From assembly GCA_963742535.1 (NCBI GenBank), contig CAVUMC010000002.1, forward strand, positions 2,108,001 to 2,172,000: 64,000 nucleotides of DNA. The letters are read 5' to 3'. Under the pieces are notes generated by a model. The model saw only the letters and a program-made list of their open reading frames with translations, made no database searches and had not been told where the DNA came from. Positions 53,536 to 61,848 of the stretch are shown piece after piece (position 1 is the stretch's first letter; the number at the start of each line of letters is the position of its first letter). The position numbers and the translations under genes were made by a program. The DNA comes from VRUE01 sp963742535 (lineage in GTDB: Bacteria > Actinomycetota > Thermoleophilia > Solirubrobacterales > 70-9).

Positions 53536-54239
53536 GCGGCAACGGCGCGGGGGGCGACCTCTTGCGCATGGGGGAGCTGGCGGAGGCTTCGGGGGTGCCG
53601 GTGCCGACGATCAAGCACTACCTGCGCGAGGGCCTTCTGCCGGAGCCGGTCAAGACCAGCCGCAACATGGCCTACTACCCGCCCGAGTTCGTCGACCGGA
53701 TCAAGCTGATCAAGCAGCTGCAAGAGGAGCGCTTCATGCCATTGCGGGCGATCAAATCGGTGCTCGACGAGGACCCGGAGCGTGCCCGCGCCCTGGTCGA
53801 TCTTGAGGACCGCATCCTCGACCGCGCCCTTGCCGGCGAGCGCACCCGGACCAGCGCGAGCGAGGTGCGCGAGCGCTACGGCGTGCCTAAGGAGGTGCTC
53901 GACCGGCTGGAGAAAATCGAGGTGCTGAGTCCCAACAGTCGCGGCTATTCGCCCTCCGACATCAAGATCATCGAGGCGATCGGCCGCTTCCGCGCCGGCG
54001 GCTACGACGAGCAGATCGGCTTCACCGTCTACGACACCCTGCGCTACAAGAAAGCGATCGAAGCGCTGGTCAGCGAGGAGGTCGGCATGGTGATGGAGCG
54101 CCTCGCCGGCGAGGTCCCGCCCCAGCGCGTCGTCGAGATGCTCGAATCGGGCGCCCAGCCCCTACAGGACCTGATCGCCGCCCTCCACACCAAGCTGATG
54201 GTGGCCGAGCTAGAGCGCCACCGCGCCAATCGCGGCTAG
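53532..54239 (+). CDS. MerR-family transcriptional regulator
   Basis: The 235-residue regulator has an N-terminal winged helix (MGELAEASGVPVPTIKHYLREGLLP, about 13-37, then RNMAYYPPEFVDRIKLIKQLQ) and a longer-than-usual C-terminal region with a second helix-turn-helix-like part (VPKEVLDRLEKIEV). No cysteine metal site is visible, so an organic effector such as an acyl-CoA is likely. It is the last gene of the acyl-CoA operon, coupled by ATGA, and probably regulates it. Confidence 0.88.
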   Translation: MSGNGAGGDLLRMGELAEASGVPVPTIKHYLREGLLPEPVKTSRNMAYYPPEFVDRIKLIKQLQEERFMPLRAIKSVLDEDPERARALVDLEDRILDRALAGERTRTSASEVRERYGVPKEVLDRLEKIEVLSPNSRGYSPSDIKIIEAIGRFRAGGYDEQIGFTVYDTLRYKKAIEALVSEEVGMVMERLAGEVPPQRVVEMLESGAQPLQDLIAALHTKLMVAELERHRANRG

Positions 54240-54277
54240 CGCCCACGTTTCGAGAAGAGCACCCTACGATTCCGGTC

Positions 54278-54592
54278 ATGGAAGGCTCGGTCGACCGCGC
54301 TCCATGGCCCAGTGGCGTGCTGTTCGGGTTGGCCGCACTCGCGGCCACCGGGATTTCATTTGTTGCCTGGCTCCTGATCGCCTTCGGCACGCTCTTTGAC
54401 TGGCTCTGGGGGACGGAGTGGATCTACACCGGTCTCGCCCTGCCGGCTGCAACCATCGGCGCGATCGTTGCGTACACGACCCAGCGCCCCCGGTACTTCT
54501 GGCTTGGCCTTGCGATTACGTTGATCCCGCTGGTGGCCTACGTGTTCCTGGACGCGACTGCACCTCCACCGCCTCCCGGCTGGAACGACTAG
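54278..54592 (+). CDS. Small membrane protein, three helices
   Basis: The 104-residue protein has helices near residues 13-35, 47-68 and 72-92 and a proline-rich end (TAPPPPPGWND). No family recognised. Start ATG at 54278 lies 38 bases after the MerR gene. The 3-prime end overlaps the convergent epimerase gene by 4 bases. Confidence 0.6.
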   Translation: MEGSVDRAPWPSGVLFGLAALAATGISFVAWLLIAFGTLFDWLWGTEWIYTGLALPAATIGAIVAYTTQRPRYFWLGLAITLIPLVAYVFLDATAPPPPPGWND

Positions 54593-55560
54593 GCGCGCAT
54601 CTCGGCGAGCCCTTGCTCCTGGCTGACAATCGGTGAATAGCCAAGCTCGGCGCGCGCCTTGGAGGTGTCGATCGTGCACTCCTGGGTGAGGAGCCAGGAG
54701 CGGAAGGACGTCACCGGTGGCTCTCCGGGGAGAGGGAGGAGCTTCCAGGCGGACTCGCAGAGGCGGGCCATCGGTGCGGCGGTCCAAGCGGGCAGGCTGC
54801 GGTCGGGGGGCTCGACGTCCTGGGTGCGCAGCATCGCGGTGACGAACTCGCGGAAGACGACGGGCTCACCATCGGTGACGAAGTAGGCCTCGCCGCCGCG
54901 TCCCTTCCGCGCGGCGAGGATCAGACCCTCGACCACGTTGTCGACGTGGGTGGTCTCGGTGACGTTGGTGCCGCCGCCGACCCAGGCGAAGCGACCCGCC
55001 TTGACCGTGGCGATCATCTCCGGCAGCAGGGTCGTGTCGCCCTTGCCCCAGACGAAACGCGGTCGCAGGACGACGGTCTCGAAGCCCTCGCGCGAGGCTG
55101 TGCGAACCGCCTGCTCGGCTTTCGCCTTGGTCGCCGGATAGGGCGCGCGCGAGTCCGGCCGCAACGGTGCGGTCTCGTCGACGTGGACCAGCGGCTCGCC
55201 GGCCATCGGCGCCGCCTCGGTCCCGCAGTGGACGAAGCGCCCGACGCCCGCCTCTTCGCAGGCGGCCAGCATGTTGCGGGTGCCGACGACGTTGCCGCGC
55301 TCGAAGTCCTCCCAGTCGCCCCACTCGCCGAGGTGGGCGGCGAGGTGAAAGGCGACCTCGGCGCCGTCGGCGCCCGCCGTGAGTGAAGCCGGGTCGCCGA
55401 GCTCGCCACGGACCGGTTCGGCCCCGAGCGCGGCGACGCGCCCTGCGGCGGCGTCCGAGCGGGCAAGGGCTCGCACCAAGTGCCCTTCGCCGACGAGCCG
55501 CTGCACCAGCTTGCCGCCGATGAAGCCCGATCCGCCGGTGACGAAGGCTGTCGCAGTCAC
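54589..55560 (-). CDS. NAD-dependent epimerase/dehydratase, 3-beta-HSD-like (extended SDR)
   Basis: The 323-residue protein begins AFVTGGSGFIGGKLVQRLVGEGH (NAD-binding GxxGxxG at residues 9-14) and has the YxxxK motif in PYPATKAKAEQAV near residue 142, after FVHCGTEAA with the catalytic Ser/Thr region. TTHVDNVVEGLILA near 220 is typical of 3-beta-hydroxysteroid dehydrogenase/epimerase-type members. Substrate unknown: nucleotide sugar, sterol or other. GTG start; longer frames upstream overlap the divergent SDR. Confidence 0.85.
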   Translation of the reverse strand: MTATAFVTGGSGFIGGKLVQRLVGEGHLVRALARSDAAAGRVAALGAEPVRGELGDPASLTAGADGAEVAFHLAAHLGEWGDWEDFERGNVVGTRNMLAACEEAGVGRFVHCGTEAAPMAGEPLVHVDETAPLRPDSRAPYPATKAKAEQAVRTASREGFETVVLRPRFVWGKGDTTLLPEMIATVKAGRFAWVGGGTNVTETTHVDNVVEGLILAARKGRGGEAYFVTDGEPVVFREFVTAMLRTQDVEPPDRSLPAWTAAPMARLCESAWKLLPLPGEPPVTSFRSWLLTQECTIDTSKARAELGYSPIVSQEQGLAEMRA

Positions 55561-55585
55561 TGGGAACGATGTTAGCCTCGCCCGT

Positions 55586-56428
55586 GTGAAGTCAGTTTTG
55601 ATTACCGGCGCTTCGACCGGGATCGGCCGCGCCAGCGCCCTGCGCATGGACACGGACGGTTGGCGGGTCTTCGCCAGCGTGCGGCGCGAGGAGGATGCGG
55701 AGGACTTGAAGCGGGCCGCCTCGGATCGCCTCATCCCGCTCATCCTCGACGTGACCGACTCCAAGCAGCTCGCCGCCGCGGCCGAGCGCATCGGGGCGGA
55801 GGTCGGTCCGGCGGGCCTCGACGGCCTGGTCAACAATGCGGGCATCGCGGTGATGGCGCCGCTGGAGACGATCGAGCTCGATGACCTGCGCCACCAGCTC
55901 GAGGTCAACCTGATCTCTCAGGTCGCGGTGACCCAGGCGCTGTTGCCGCAGGTCCGCGCCGCCCGTGGCCGGATCGTCTTCATCAGCTCGATCGGCGGCC
56001 GCATGGCGATGCCCTTCGGCGCTCCCTACCACGCCTCCAAGTACGGGATCGAGGCGGTCGCGGATTGCCTGCGCCAGGAGCTGCGCCCTTGGCGGATCGA
56101 CGTCGCGGCGATCGAGCCCGGCTCGATCGCGACGCCGATCTGGGAGCGCGGTGAGAAACGGGCCGATGCCGCCGCCGGTCGTGCACCGGCCGCCCAGGAG
56201 GAGCTCTATGGCAAACAGATCGAGAGCTTCCGCGGTGCCGTGCGCCGCACGGCCGAGCGTGGCATCCCGCCCGAGAAGGTCGCCAGCGCGGTGCAGCACG
56301 CGCTGGTCGCGAGCCGCCCGCGCACTCGCTACCTGGTCGGCGCCGACGCCCGCGGCCAAGCGCTGCTGAAGCGGCTGGCGCCGGACCGCCTGATGGACCG
56401 CATCGTCGCTCGCGCGATGGGCCTCTAG
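55586..56428 (+). CDS. SDR-family oxidoreductase
   Basis: The 280-residue classical SDR has ITGASTGIGRASALRM (residues 6-21), NNAGIAV near 88, catalytic Ser in IVFISSIGGRMA and YHASK near 150. The C-terminal extension with RRTAERGIPPEKVASAVQHAL resembles retinol/estradiol dehydrogenase-like members. Substrate unknown. GTG start 25 bases from the divergent epimerase gene. Confidence 0.88.
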   Translation: MKSVLITGASTGIGRASALRMDTDGWRVFASVRREEDAEDLKRAASDRLIPLILDVTDSKQLAAAAERIGAEVGPAGLDGLVNNAGIAVMAPLETIELDDLRHQLEVNLISQVAVTQALLPQVRAARGRIVFISSIGGRMAMPFGAPYHASKYGIEAVADCLRQELRPWRIDVAAIEPGSIATPIWERGEKRADAAAGRAPAAQEELYGKQIESFRGAVRRTAERGIPPEKVASAVQHALVASRPRTRYLVGADARGQALLKRLAPDRLMDRIVARAMGL

Positions 56429-56440
56429 AGCCCGAGCGGC

Positions 56441-59400
56441 TCAGCGCGGCGCGCCGAGCATCTCGCGCGTGGTTTCGACCGCCGCCAGGCTGGTCATCGC
56501 TCCCGTTCGCTCAGCAACTTCGGCCGCCTCGTCGAGTGCGGCGCCAACCCCCTCGCGCCCGGTCACCGCTCGCGCGATCGCGATCGCCTGCAGGTCCAGC
56601 GGCAGCGACCAGAGCATTCCTCGTTCGCGGGCGATCCCGGCCGCCCATTCCGCCAGCTCGAGACCCTCCTCGGCTCGGCCGACCCCGGTCAGCGCCTCGG
56701 ATCGCAGTCCCGCCCGCCAGGTCTCCATCTCGTCGCCGTCGCTGACCGCGGCGCGGTAGACGCGCTCGGACTCTTCCATCGTGTCGAGCGCGGCGGCGTA
56801 GTCGCCGGCGGCGATCTGGGCGCCGCCGAGGTTGGAGAGGGAGAGGCTGCGGGAGAAGACGTCGCCCAGCCGTTCGGTCAGCTCGCAGTTGCGCCGCGCC
56901 AGCGCCAGCGCGGCGTCGAGATCACCCCGCATCGCCAGCATCAGCGCCTGGTTGCTGCGGGTCCAGCTGGCGATCTCGGGATCGCCCTCCTCGGTGGCGA
57001 TCTGCAGCGCCAGGTTGAACCGGGCATCGGCTTCCTCCAGCTCGTCGCGCTCGCGCAAGATGAGCCCCTTGGCCATGTGCGCCCAGGCAAGCGGGCTGCC
57101 GATGATCAGTCCGGCGCCGACGCGGCGGTCCTCGCCCGCGAGCTCGAAGATCTCATCGATCGCGTGATCGAAGCCGGCGAAGTCGCCCGTGCAGAGGTGG
57201 GCGTAGGAGGTGGCGGCGCGGATCGCGACGCGCAGGTGCAGGTCGCCGGAGCGATCGGCGATCTCGTTCGTCTCGGCCACCGCCTCGAGCCAGGTCGAGG
57301 CGACGTGGGGCATGCCGGGCCGGATGTCGCGCGCCACCCTGAGCATCGCCAGCGAGTGCAGGTCGCCGGTGCGGGTCGCGATCTCCTCGGCTTCCGCCGT
57401 CAGCCGCGCCGACTCCTCGTCGTCCATGCCGAGCCGCCAGGCGAAGTCGAGCTGTTGCAGGCGGGACATCACCGCCATCGCCTGCGTTTCTTCTGTCTCC
57501 TCCAGGCCTTCGGTCAGCTCCATTGCCTTGCGCCAGAGGCGCAAGGCGTCCTGGGGGCGGCTGCTGCCAGCCCAATAGCCGGCGCGAGCGGACCAGCGCG
57601 CCGCTTCCAGCGATTCGCCTCCCGCCTCCATGTGGCTGGCGATCAGTGCCGCCAGCTCGTCGTGGCGATCGGGGTTGAGCTCGATCAGGGCGCGGGCGGT
57701 GGCGGCGTGACTCTCGGCGCGCTGCTCGCCCAGCTGGGTGCCGTAGGCGACCTCCCGGGTCAGCGGGTGGCGGAAGGCGAGGACGCGTTCGGGGTAGACC
57801 TCGGTCTCGAAGAGGAAGCCGCCGTCGGTGAGCTCACAGAGGGCAGGGCGGTAGCCCTCTTCCTCGCTCTGCCCGGAGACCATGACGAGCGCTCGCTCGC
57901 TGATCTCCTTGCTGGTCACCGAGGCGACCTGCAGCAGCCGCTTGGCGTCGGGGCTGAGCCGGTCGATTCGCGCCGCCAGCACGGTCTGCACGCTGGCCGG
58001 CACACCGGTGTCCTCGACCGGCTGGGCCAGCCGGTAGGCGCCGCGCTCGCCCTCCAGGTTGCCCGCCTCGGCGAGCCCGCGCACGATCTCCTCGACGAAG
58101 AAGGGGTTGCCCGCTGTGCGCCCGTGGATCAGGTCGCCGAGCCCGTCAAGCGAGGGGTCTTTGCCGACCAGGTCGCGCAGCAGCTCGCCGGTGTGCTCGG
58201 GGCCGAGCGGTGCCAGCGAGATGCCGCGGTAGGTGTCGGCGCCGGCCCAGGCCGCGTCGTCGTATTCGGGGCGGAAGTTGACGATCGCCAGTGTCTTAGT
58301 GTCCGCGACCGAGGAGATCAGCTCGCCGAGCAGGGTGGCGCTGCCCTCGTCCATCCAGTGCAGATCCTCGACCAGGGCGACGATCGAGTGGCGCCGGTTG
58401 GGCGCCCGCACGAGTCGGCAGACGGCTCCGCGCAGCGCCCGGTGCCGGGCCTCGGCGCTGAGCTGGGGCAGCGGCCTGTCTGGGTCGGGAACGCCAAGGA
58501 AGTCGAAGAACAGGGGGAGCTCCTCGGCGAAGTCGGGATCGAGCAGTAGCGTGCGCCCGGCGATCTTCTCGCGCACGATCCGCTCCGGGTCCCCGTCATC
58601 GATGCCAAAGTAGGAGCGCAGCATCTGCAGCACGGGCATGAAGGGGATCGCTCGCCCGTGCGCCTGCGCCTGGCATTCGAAGACTTCGATGCCACGCTCG
58701 CGGCAGCGTTCGGCGAACTCGTGGCAGAGCCGGCTCTTGCCGACGCCGGGGTCGGCGACGATGCCGACCGCGGCTCCCTCTCCCCGCTCAGCCAGCTCGA
58801 GTGCCTCTTCCAGGGTCGCCATCTCCGTCTCGCGGCCGACAAAGCGCGAGAAGCCGCGCTCACGTGAGAGGTCGAGGCGTGAACGGGCGGCGCCGACGCC
58901 AGATAGCTCGAAGACGCCGACCGGCTGGCTGGCTCCCTTGATCTCGAACCGGCCGAGGTCCTCCAGCTCCATGTAGCCGTGCGCGAGCTCGGCCGTGCTC
59001 TCGGTCAGGTAGGCCCTGCCCGGCTCGGCCAGCGCCTCCATCCGCTGCGCCAGGCCGACGGTGTGGCCGACCGCGGTGTAGCCGCCCTCGCCGACCTCGG
59101 CGGCGACCACCTCGCCCGAGTTGATCCCGATCCGGGTCGAGAAGTTGAGCCCGTGCTTGCGGCGCAGCTCAGCCGCGTACTCGCCGACGTCGTCGAGCAT
59201 CGTCAGCGCCGCGTAACAGGCCCGCCGCGCGTGATCCTCGTGGGCGATTGGGGCGCCGAAGACGGCCATGATCCCGTCGCCGGTGAACTTGTCGACTGTG
59301 CCCTCGAAGCGGTGAACAGCGTCGGCGAGGGTAGAGAAGAAGCGCTGCATGATCGCGTGCCACTGCTCGGGATCCTGCTGCTCGGCAAGGTCCATCGACC

Positions 59401-59467
59401 CCTGGACGTCGGCAAAGAGGACGGTGACTTGCTTGCGCTCGCCACCGGGCTGGGCGGTCTCGCTCAT
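56441..59467 (-). CDS. Class III adenylate/guanylate cyclase fused to AAA-type ATPase and helical repeats
   Basis: The 1008-residue protein has a nucleotidyl cyclase domain (about 12-185) with metal-binding Asp in LFADVQGSMDLAE and Asp in KFTGDGIMAVFGAP, a signalling ATPase domain (about 215-560) with Walker A IVADPGVGKSRL and Walker B VALVEDLHWMD, and a C-terminal set of TPR-like helices (about 600-990). Similar cyclase-ATPase-TPR proteins are common in actinobacteria; their ligand is mostly unknown. It may make cAMP. I used the ATG at 59467; sequence before it overlaps the promoter of the nitrilase gene. Confidence 0.88.
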   Translation of the reverse strand: MSETAQPGGERKQVTVLFADVQGSMDLAEQQDPEQWHAIMQRFFSTLADAVHRFEGTVDKFTGDGIMAVFGAPIAHEDHARRACYAALTMLDDVGEYAAELRRKHGLNFSTRIGINSGEVVAAEVGEGGYTAVGHTVGLAQRMEALAEPGRAYLTESTAELAHGYMELEDLGRFEIKGASQPVGVFELSGVGAARSRLDLSRERGFSRFVGRETEMATLEEALELAERGEGAAVGIVADPGVGKSRLCHEFAERCRERGIEVFECQAQAHGRAIPFMPVLQMLRSYFGIDDGDPERIVREKIAGRTLLLDPDFAEELPLFFDFLGVPDPDRPLPQLSAEARHRALRGAVCRLVRAPNRRHSIVALVEDLHWMDEGSATLLGELISSVADTKTLAIVNFRPEYDDAAWAGADTYRGISLAPLGPEHTGELLRDLVGKDPSLDGLGDLIHGRTAGNPFFVEEIVRGLAEAGNLEGERGAYRLAQPVEDTGVPASVQTVLAARIDRLSPDAKRLLQVASVTSKEISERALVMVSGQSEEEGYRPALCELTDGGFLFETEVYPERVLAFRHPLTREVAYGTQLGEQRAESHAATARALIELNPDRHDELAALIASHMEAGGESLEAARWSARAGYWAGSSRPQDALRLWRKAMELTEGLEETEETQAMAVMSRLQQLDFAWRLGMDDEESARLTAEAEEIATRTGDLHSLAMLRVARDIRPGMPHVASTWLEAVAETNEIADRSGDLHLRVAIRAATSYAHLCTGDFAGFDHAIDEIFELAGEDRRVGAGLIIGSPLAWAHMAKGLILRERDELEEADARFNLALQIATEEGDPEIASWTRSNQALMLAMRGDLDAALALARRNCELTERLGDVFSRSLSLSNLGGAQIAAGDYAAALDTMEESERVYRAAVSDGDEMETWRAGLRSEALTGVGRAEEGLELAEWAAGIARERGMLWSLPLDLQAIAIARAVTGREGVGAALDEAAEVAERTGAMTSLAAVETTREMLGAPR

Positions 59468-59508
59468 GCAGCCGAAGCTTACGCCTGCACTTATACTGAC
59501 CAAACCGA

Positions 59509-59529
59509 TTGACTGGTCAGTCAACCAGG
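59509..59529. promoter_or_regulatory. TetR operator before the nitrilase-TetR operon
   Basis: TTGACTG-GT-CAGTCAA (59509-59524) is an inverted repeat with 7-bp arms; ACTGACCA at 59495 and TGGTCAGT at 59514 form a second, overlapping pair. GACTGGTCAGTCAACCAGG (59511-59529) recurs with one difference before the FabG-like gene at 34.2 kb. The site ends 17 bases before the TTG start. The TetR gene of this operon is the probable binder. Confidence 0.7.
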
Positions 59530-59546
59530 GAGCTGAAAGGAGCCCT

Positions 59547-60377
59547 TTGCGCGCAGCGGTCGTACAGCTCAACTCAACCGGTGATGTGTCCCGGAACCTG
59601 GAGACCGCCGAGCGTCTCGTGCGGGTCGCCGCCGCGGAAGGAGCGGAGCTGGTCGCCCTGCCCGAGAAGTGGAACCTGCTCGCCAGTGGGGAGGAGCTGG
59701 TCGCCGGCGCTGAGTCGCTCGATGGGCCAAGCCTCAGCGCTGCCCGTTCCTGGGCCCGCGAGTTGGGCATTCACCTGCTGGCCGGCAGCGTCTCCGAGCG
59801 AGGCCCGGTGGAGAAGGCCTTCAACACCTCCGTTCTGATCGGCGCCGACGGCGAAGACCTTGCCGTCTACCGCAAGATCCATATGTTCGATGTCGAGGTG
59901 GGTGGCGTCTCCTACCGCGAGTCCGAGCACGAGGAGCCCGGCGAGGAGATCGTCACCGCGACCGCCGCGGGCCTCACGGTGGGGCTCAGCGTTTGTTACG
60001 ACCTCCGCTTCCCCGAGCTCTTCCGCATCCTTGCCGTGCGCGGTGCCCGCTTGTTCACCGTCCCGTCGGCCTTCACCCAGGCCACCGGTCGTGACCACTG
60101 GGAGGTGCTGCTGCGAGCGCGGGCGATCGAGAATCAGGCCTTCCTGCTCGCCGCCAACCAGGTTGGCGAGGCGCCGCCGCACTTCAACTCCAACGGCCGC
60201 TCGGCGATCGTCGACCCCTGGGGCGTCGTGCTCGCCTGCGCTCCGGACGGGGAGTGCTGCGTCAGCGCCGAGCTCGACCTAGCCGCGCAGGAGCGGACCC
60301 GCGAGTCGCTGCCGTCGCTCGCCAACCGGCGTCCCCGCGCTTACGCCTGGCCGCAACTGACGGAGGCGCACGCCTGA
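59547..60377 (+). CDS. Carbon-nitrogen hydrolase (nitrilase superfamily)
   Basis: The 276-residue protein shows the Glu-Lys-Cys triad of the superfamily: Glu in LVALPEKWN (about 41), Lys in YRKIHMFDV (about 111) and Cys in LSVCYDLRFPELF (about 152). The motifs resemble omega-amidase/Nit-type members that act on short dicarboxylic monoamides or deaminated glutathione. It is cytosolic. The TTG start has AAAGGAG 5 bases ahead. Its stop and the TetR ATG share one base (TGATG). Confidence 0.9.
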   Translation: MRAAVVQLNSTGDVSRNLETAERLVRVAAAEGAELVALPEKWNLLASGEELVAGAESLDGPSLSAARSWARELGIHLLAGSVSERGPVEKAFNTSVLIGADGEDLAVYRKIHMFDVEVGGVSYRESEHEEPGEEIVTATAAGLTVGLSVCYDLRFPELFRILAVRGARLFTVPSAFTQATGRDHWEVLLRARAIENQAFLLAANQVGEAPPHFNSNGRSAIVDPWGVVLACAPDGECCVSAELDLAAQERTRESLPSLANRRPRAYAWPQLTEAHA

Positions 60378-60982
60378 TGGCCAAGGCAACCGCGCCCGCG
60401 GTCGACAAGCGCCGCCAGATCCTCGACGCGGCGATCCGTGTCTTCGCCCGCCAGGGCTTCTACGCGACCCGGGTGTCCGACATCGCCGATGAGGCCGGGG
60501 TCGCCTACGGCCTCGTCTACCACTACTTCAAGTCGAAGGACGAGGTCCTCAACGAGCTCTTCATTGAGCGCTGGTCGCTGCTCCTGGCGGCGATCGAGGA
60601 GGCCGACAGCGGTAGTTCATCGCCCCGTGCCAAGCTCGAGGCGGTCGCCGGCTTCATCGTCGATTCCTATCGCCACGATCCCGAGCTGATGAAGGTGATC
60701 ATCGTCGAGGTGACGCGCGCCGCGAACTCCTTCGGTCGCACCCACCTGGCGGAGATCCGGCGCGCTTACGACTCGATCGCCAAGATCGTCGCCGACGGCC
60801 AGGCTGCCGGCGTCTTCCGCCGCGACATCGACGCCAACTTCGCCTCGATGTCCTTCTACGGCGCGATCGAGCAGCTGCTCTCCGGCTGGATCTTCGAATT
60901 GATTCCCGCTTCTGACAACGACTTCGACGAGGCAAAGACCTTGCTTGTGACGACTATCTGCGACGGCCTAGAGGCTCGATAG
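60377..60982 (+). CDS. TetR-family transcriptional regulator
   Basis: The 201-residue protein has the N-terminal DNA-binding domain (RRQILDAAIRVFARQGFYAT, then VSDIADEAGVAYGLVYHYFKSKDEVL; residues 12-57) typical of TetR, and a C-terminal domain as in FadR-type fatty-acid regulators (FIVDSYRHDPELMKVIIVEV, EQLLSGWIFE). It would respond to a small ligand, perhaps an acyl-CoA. Co-transcribed with the nitrilase gene; the palindromes at 59.5 kb and 34.2 kb are its probable operators. Confidence 0.9.
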   Translation: MAKATAPAVDKRRQILDAAIRVFARQGFYATRVSDIADEAGVAYGLVYHYFKSKDEVLNELFIERWSLLLAAIEEADSGSSSPRAKLEAVAGFIVDSYRHDPELMKVIIVEVTRAANSFGRTHLAEIRRAYDSIAKIVADGQAAGVFRRDIDANFASMSFYGAIEQLLSGWIFELIPASDNDFDEAKTLLVTTICDGLEAR

Positions 60983-60999
60983 GTAAGGTCGGGGACCAG

Positions 61000-61134
61000 A
61001 TGGATAACGATCTCGTCAAGCGTCTCGCCTGGAGCGGCATGCTCGCCGCCAGCGGCGCTCTCGCCAGCATCGCCGCCACCAAGATGGCTGCCTTCATCTT
61101 CCGCCGCGTCTTCGAAGAGGACCCGCCGGAGTAG
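61000..61134 (+). CDS. Small membrane protein, 44 residues
   Basis: The product MDNDLVKRLAWSGMLAASGA continues with an alanine-rich helix (LASIAATKMAAFIFRRVF) and an acidic end (EEDPPE). It resembles the N-terminal part of DUF4235-type small envelope proteins. The ATG is 17 bases after the TetR stop and preceded by GGGGA. It directly precedes the Holin-X-like gene by one base, so the three following genes form one unit. Confidence 0.6.
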   Translation: MDNDLVKRLAWSGMLAASGALASIAATKMAAFIFRRVFEEDPPE

Positions 61135-61135
61135 C

Positions 61136-61594
61136 GTGGCTGACGGAACCGGCACTCCTCCGCAGGGCGGTATCCCGCCGCGGCCCGAGCAGGACCCGCG
61201 CTCAGTCGGCGAGCTCGTCTTCGACGTCGCCGAAAAGAGCTCGACCCTTGTGCGCGAGGAGATCGAGCTGGCCAAGACCGAGGTCTCCGAAAAGGTCGGC
61301 AAGATCCTGCGCGGCTCGGTCGTCGGCATCGCCGCCGGCATCTTCGCCTTCCTGGCGCTGATCCTGGTCATGGAGGGAGTCGCCTGGCTGCTCGCCGAAG
61401 AGGTCTTCGACGGCAACGCCTGGCCCGGTTTCTTCGTCGAGGCGGCGCTCTTCCTGCTGGTCGCCGCGCTCGCTGGCTTCGTCGCTTACCGCTCGGTCCA
61501 GGCCGGCGCCCCACCGCTGCCTGAGCAGGCAATCGAGGAGGCGAAGTTGACCAAGGAAACGCTGGAATCCGGAGCCAAGGCAGGTGGCGAATGA
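61136..61594 (+). CDS. Putative Actinobacterial Holin-X / phage holin family membrane protein
   Basis: The 152-residue protein has a soluble N-terminus with SVGELVFDVAEKSSTLVREEIELAKTEVSEK (residues 22-52, in two halves), typical of the DUF1469/Holin-X group, followed by two membrane helices (about 62-85 and 97-122) and a polar tail. Despite the name, these are chromosomal and mostly of unknown function. GTG start. The stop overlaps the DUF3618 ATG (ATGA). Confidence 0.85.
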   Translation: MADGTGTPPQGGIPPRPEQDPRSVGELVFDVAEKSSTLVREEIELAKTEVSEKVGKILRGSVVGIAAGIFAFLALILVMEGVAWLLAEEVFDGNAWPGFFVEAALFLLVAALAGFVAYRSVQAGAPPLPEQAIEEAKLTKETLESGAKAGGE

Positions 61595-61833
61595 CCGAGC
61601 CCACCCGTCCCTCGAGCGCCGGCACGCCCGGTCGCTCCGCGGCTCAGATCCGCCGCGACATCGACCTTCAGCGCCGCGATCTCGGCAGCTCGGTCGAGAT
61701 TCTCCGCGGCCGCGTCACCGAGCTCACCGATTGGCGTCGGCAGGCCTACGAGCATCGCTCGCAGCTGATCGCCGGTGCCGCCATCGCCGGCTTTGCCCTC
61801 GGCGGGCTGATGATGCTGCGCCGCCGCCGCTAG
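61591..61833 (+). CDS. DUF3618 protein
   Basis: The 80-residue protein has the DUF3618 motif: RSAAQIRRDIDLQRRDLGSS (residues 15-34) then a short helix and a C-terminal membrane helix (about 58-75) ending in four arginines. It is usually found with a Holin-X-like and a DUF4235-like gene, as here. The role is thought to be envelope-related but is not established. Confidence 0.85.
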   Translation: MTEPTRPSSAGTPGRSAAQIRRDIDLQRRDLGSSVEILRGRVTELTDWRRQAYEHRSQLIAGAAIAGFALGGLMMLRRRR

Positions 61834-61848
61834 CCAGCCGGCTCGCGA

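Noticed and set aside
57077..58549. A 490-codon open frame antisense to the cyclase-ATPase gene.
   Set aside because: Composition is that of a GC-rich antisense frame, with no domains; the sense protein has clear cyclase and ATPase motifs.
61136..61594. Holin-X-like gene as a sign of a prophage.
   Set aside because: No other phage gene nearby; the family is chromosomal in actinobacteria.
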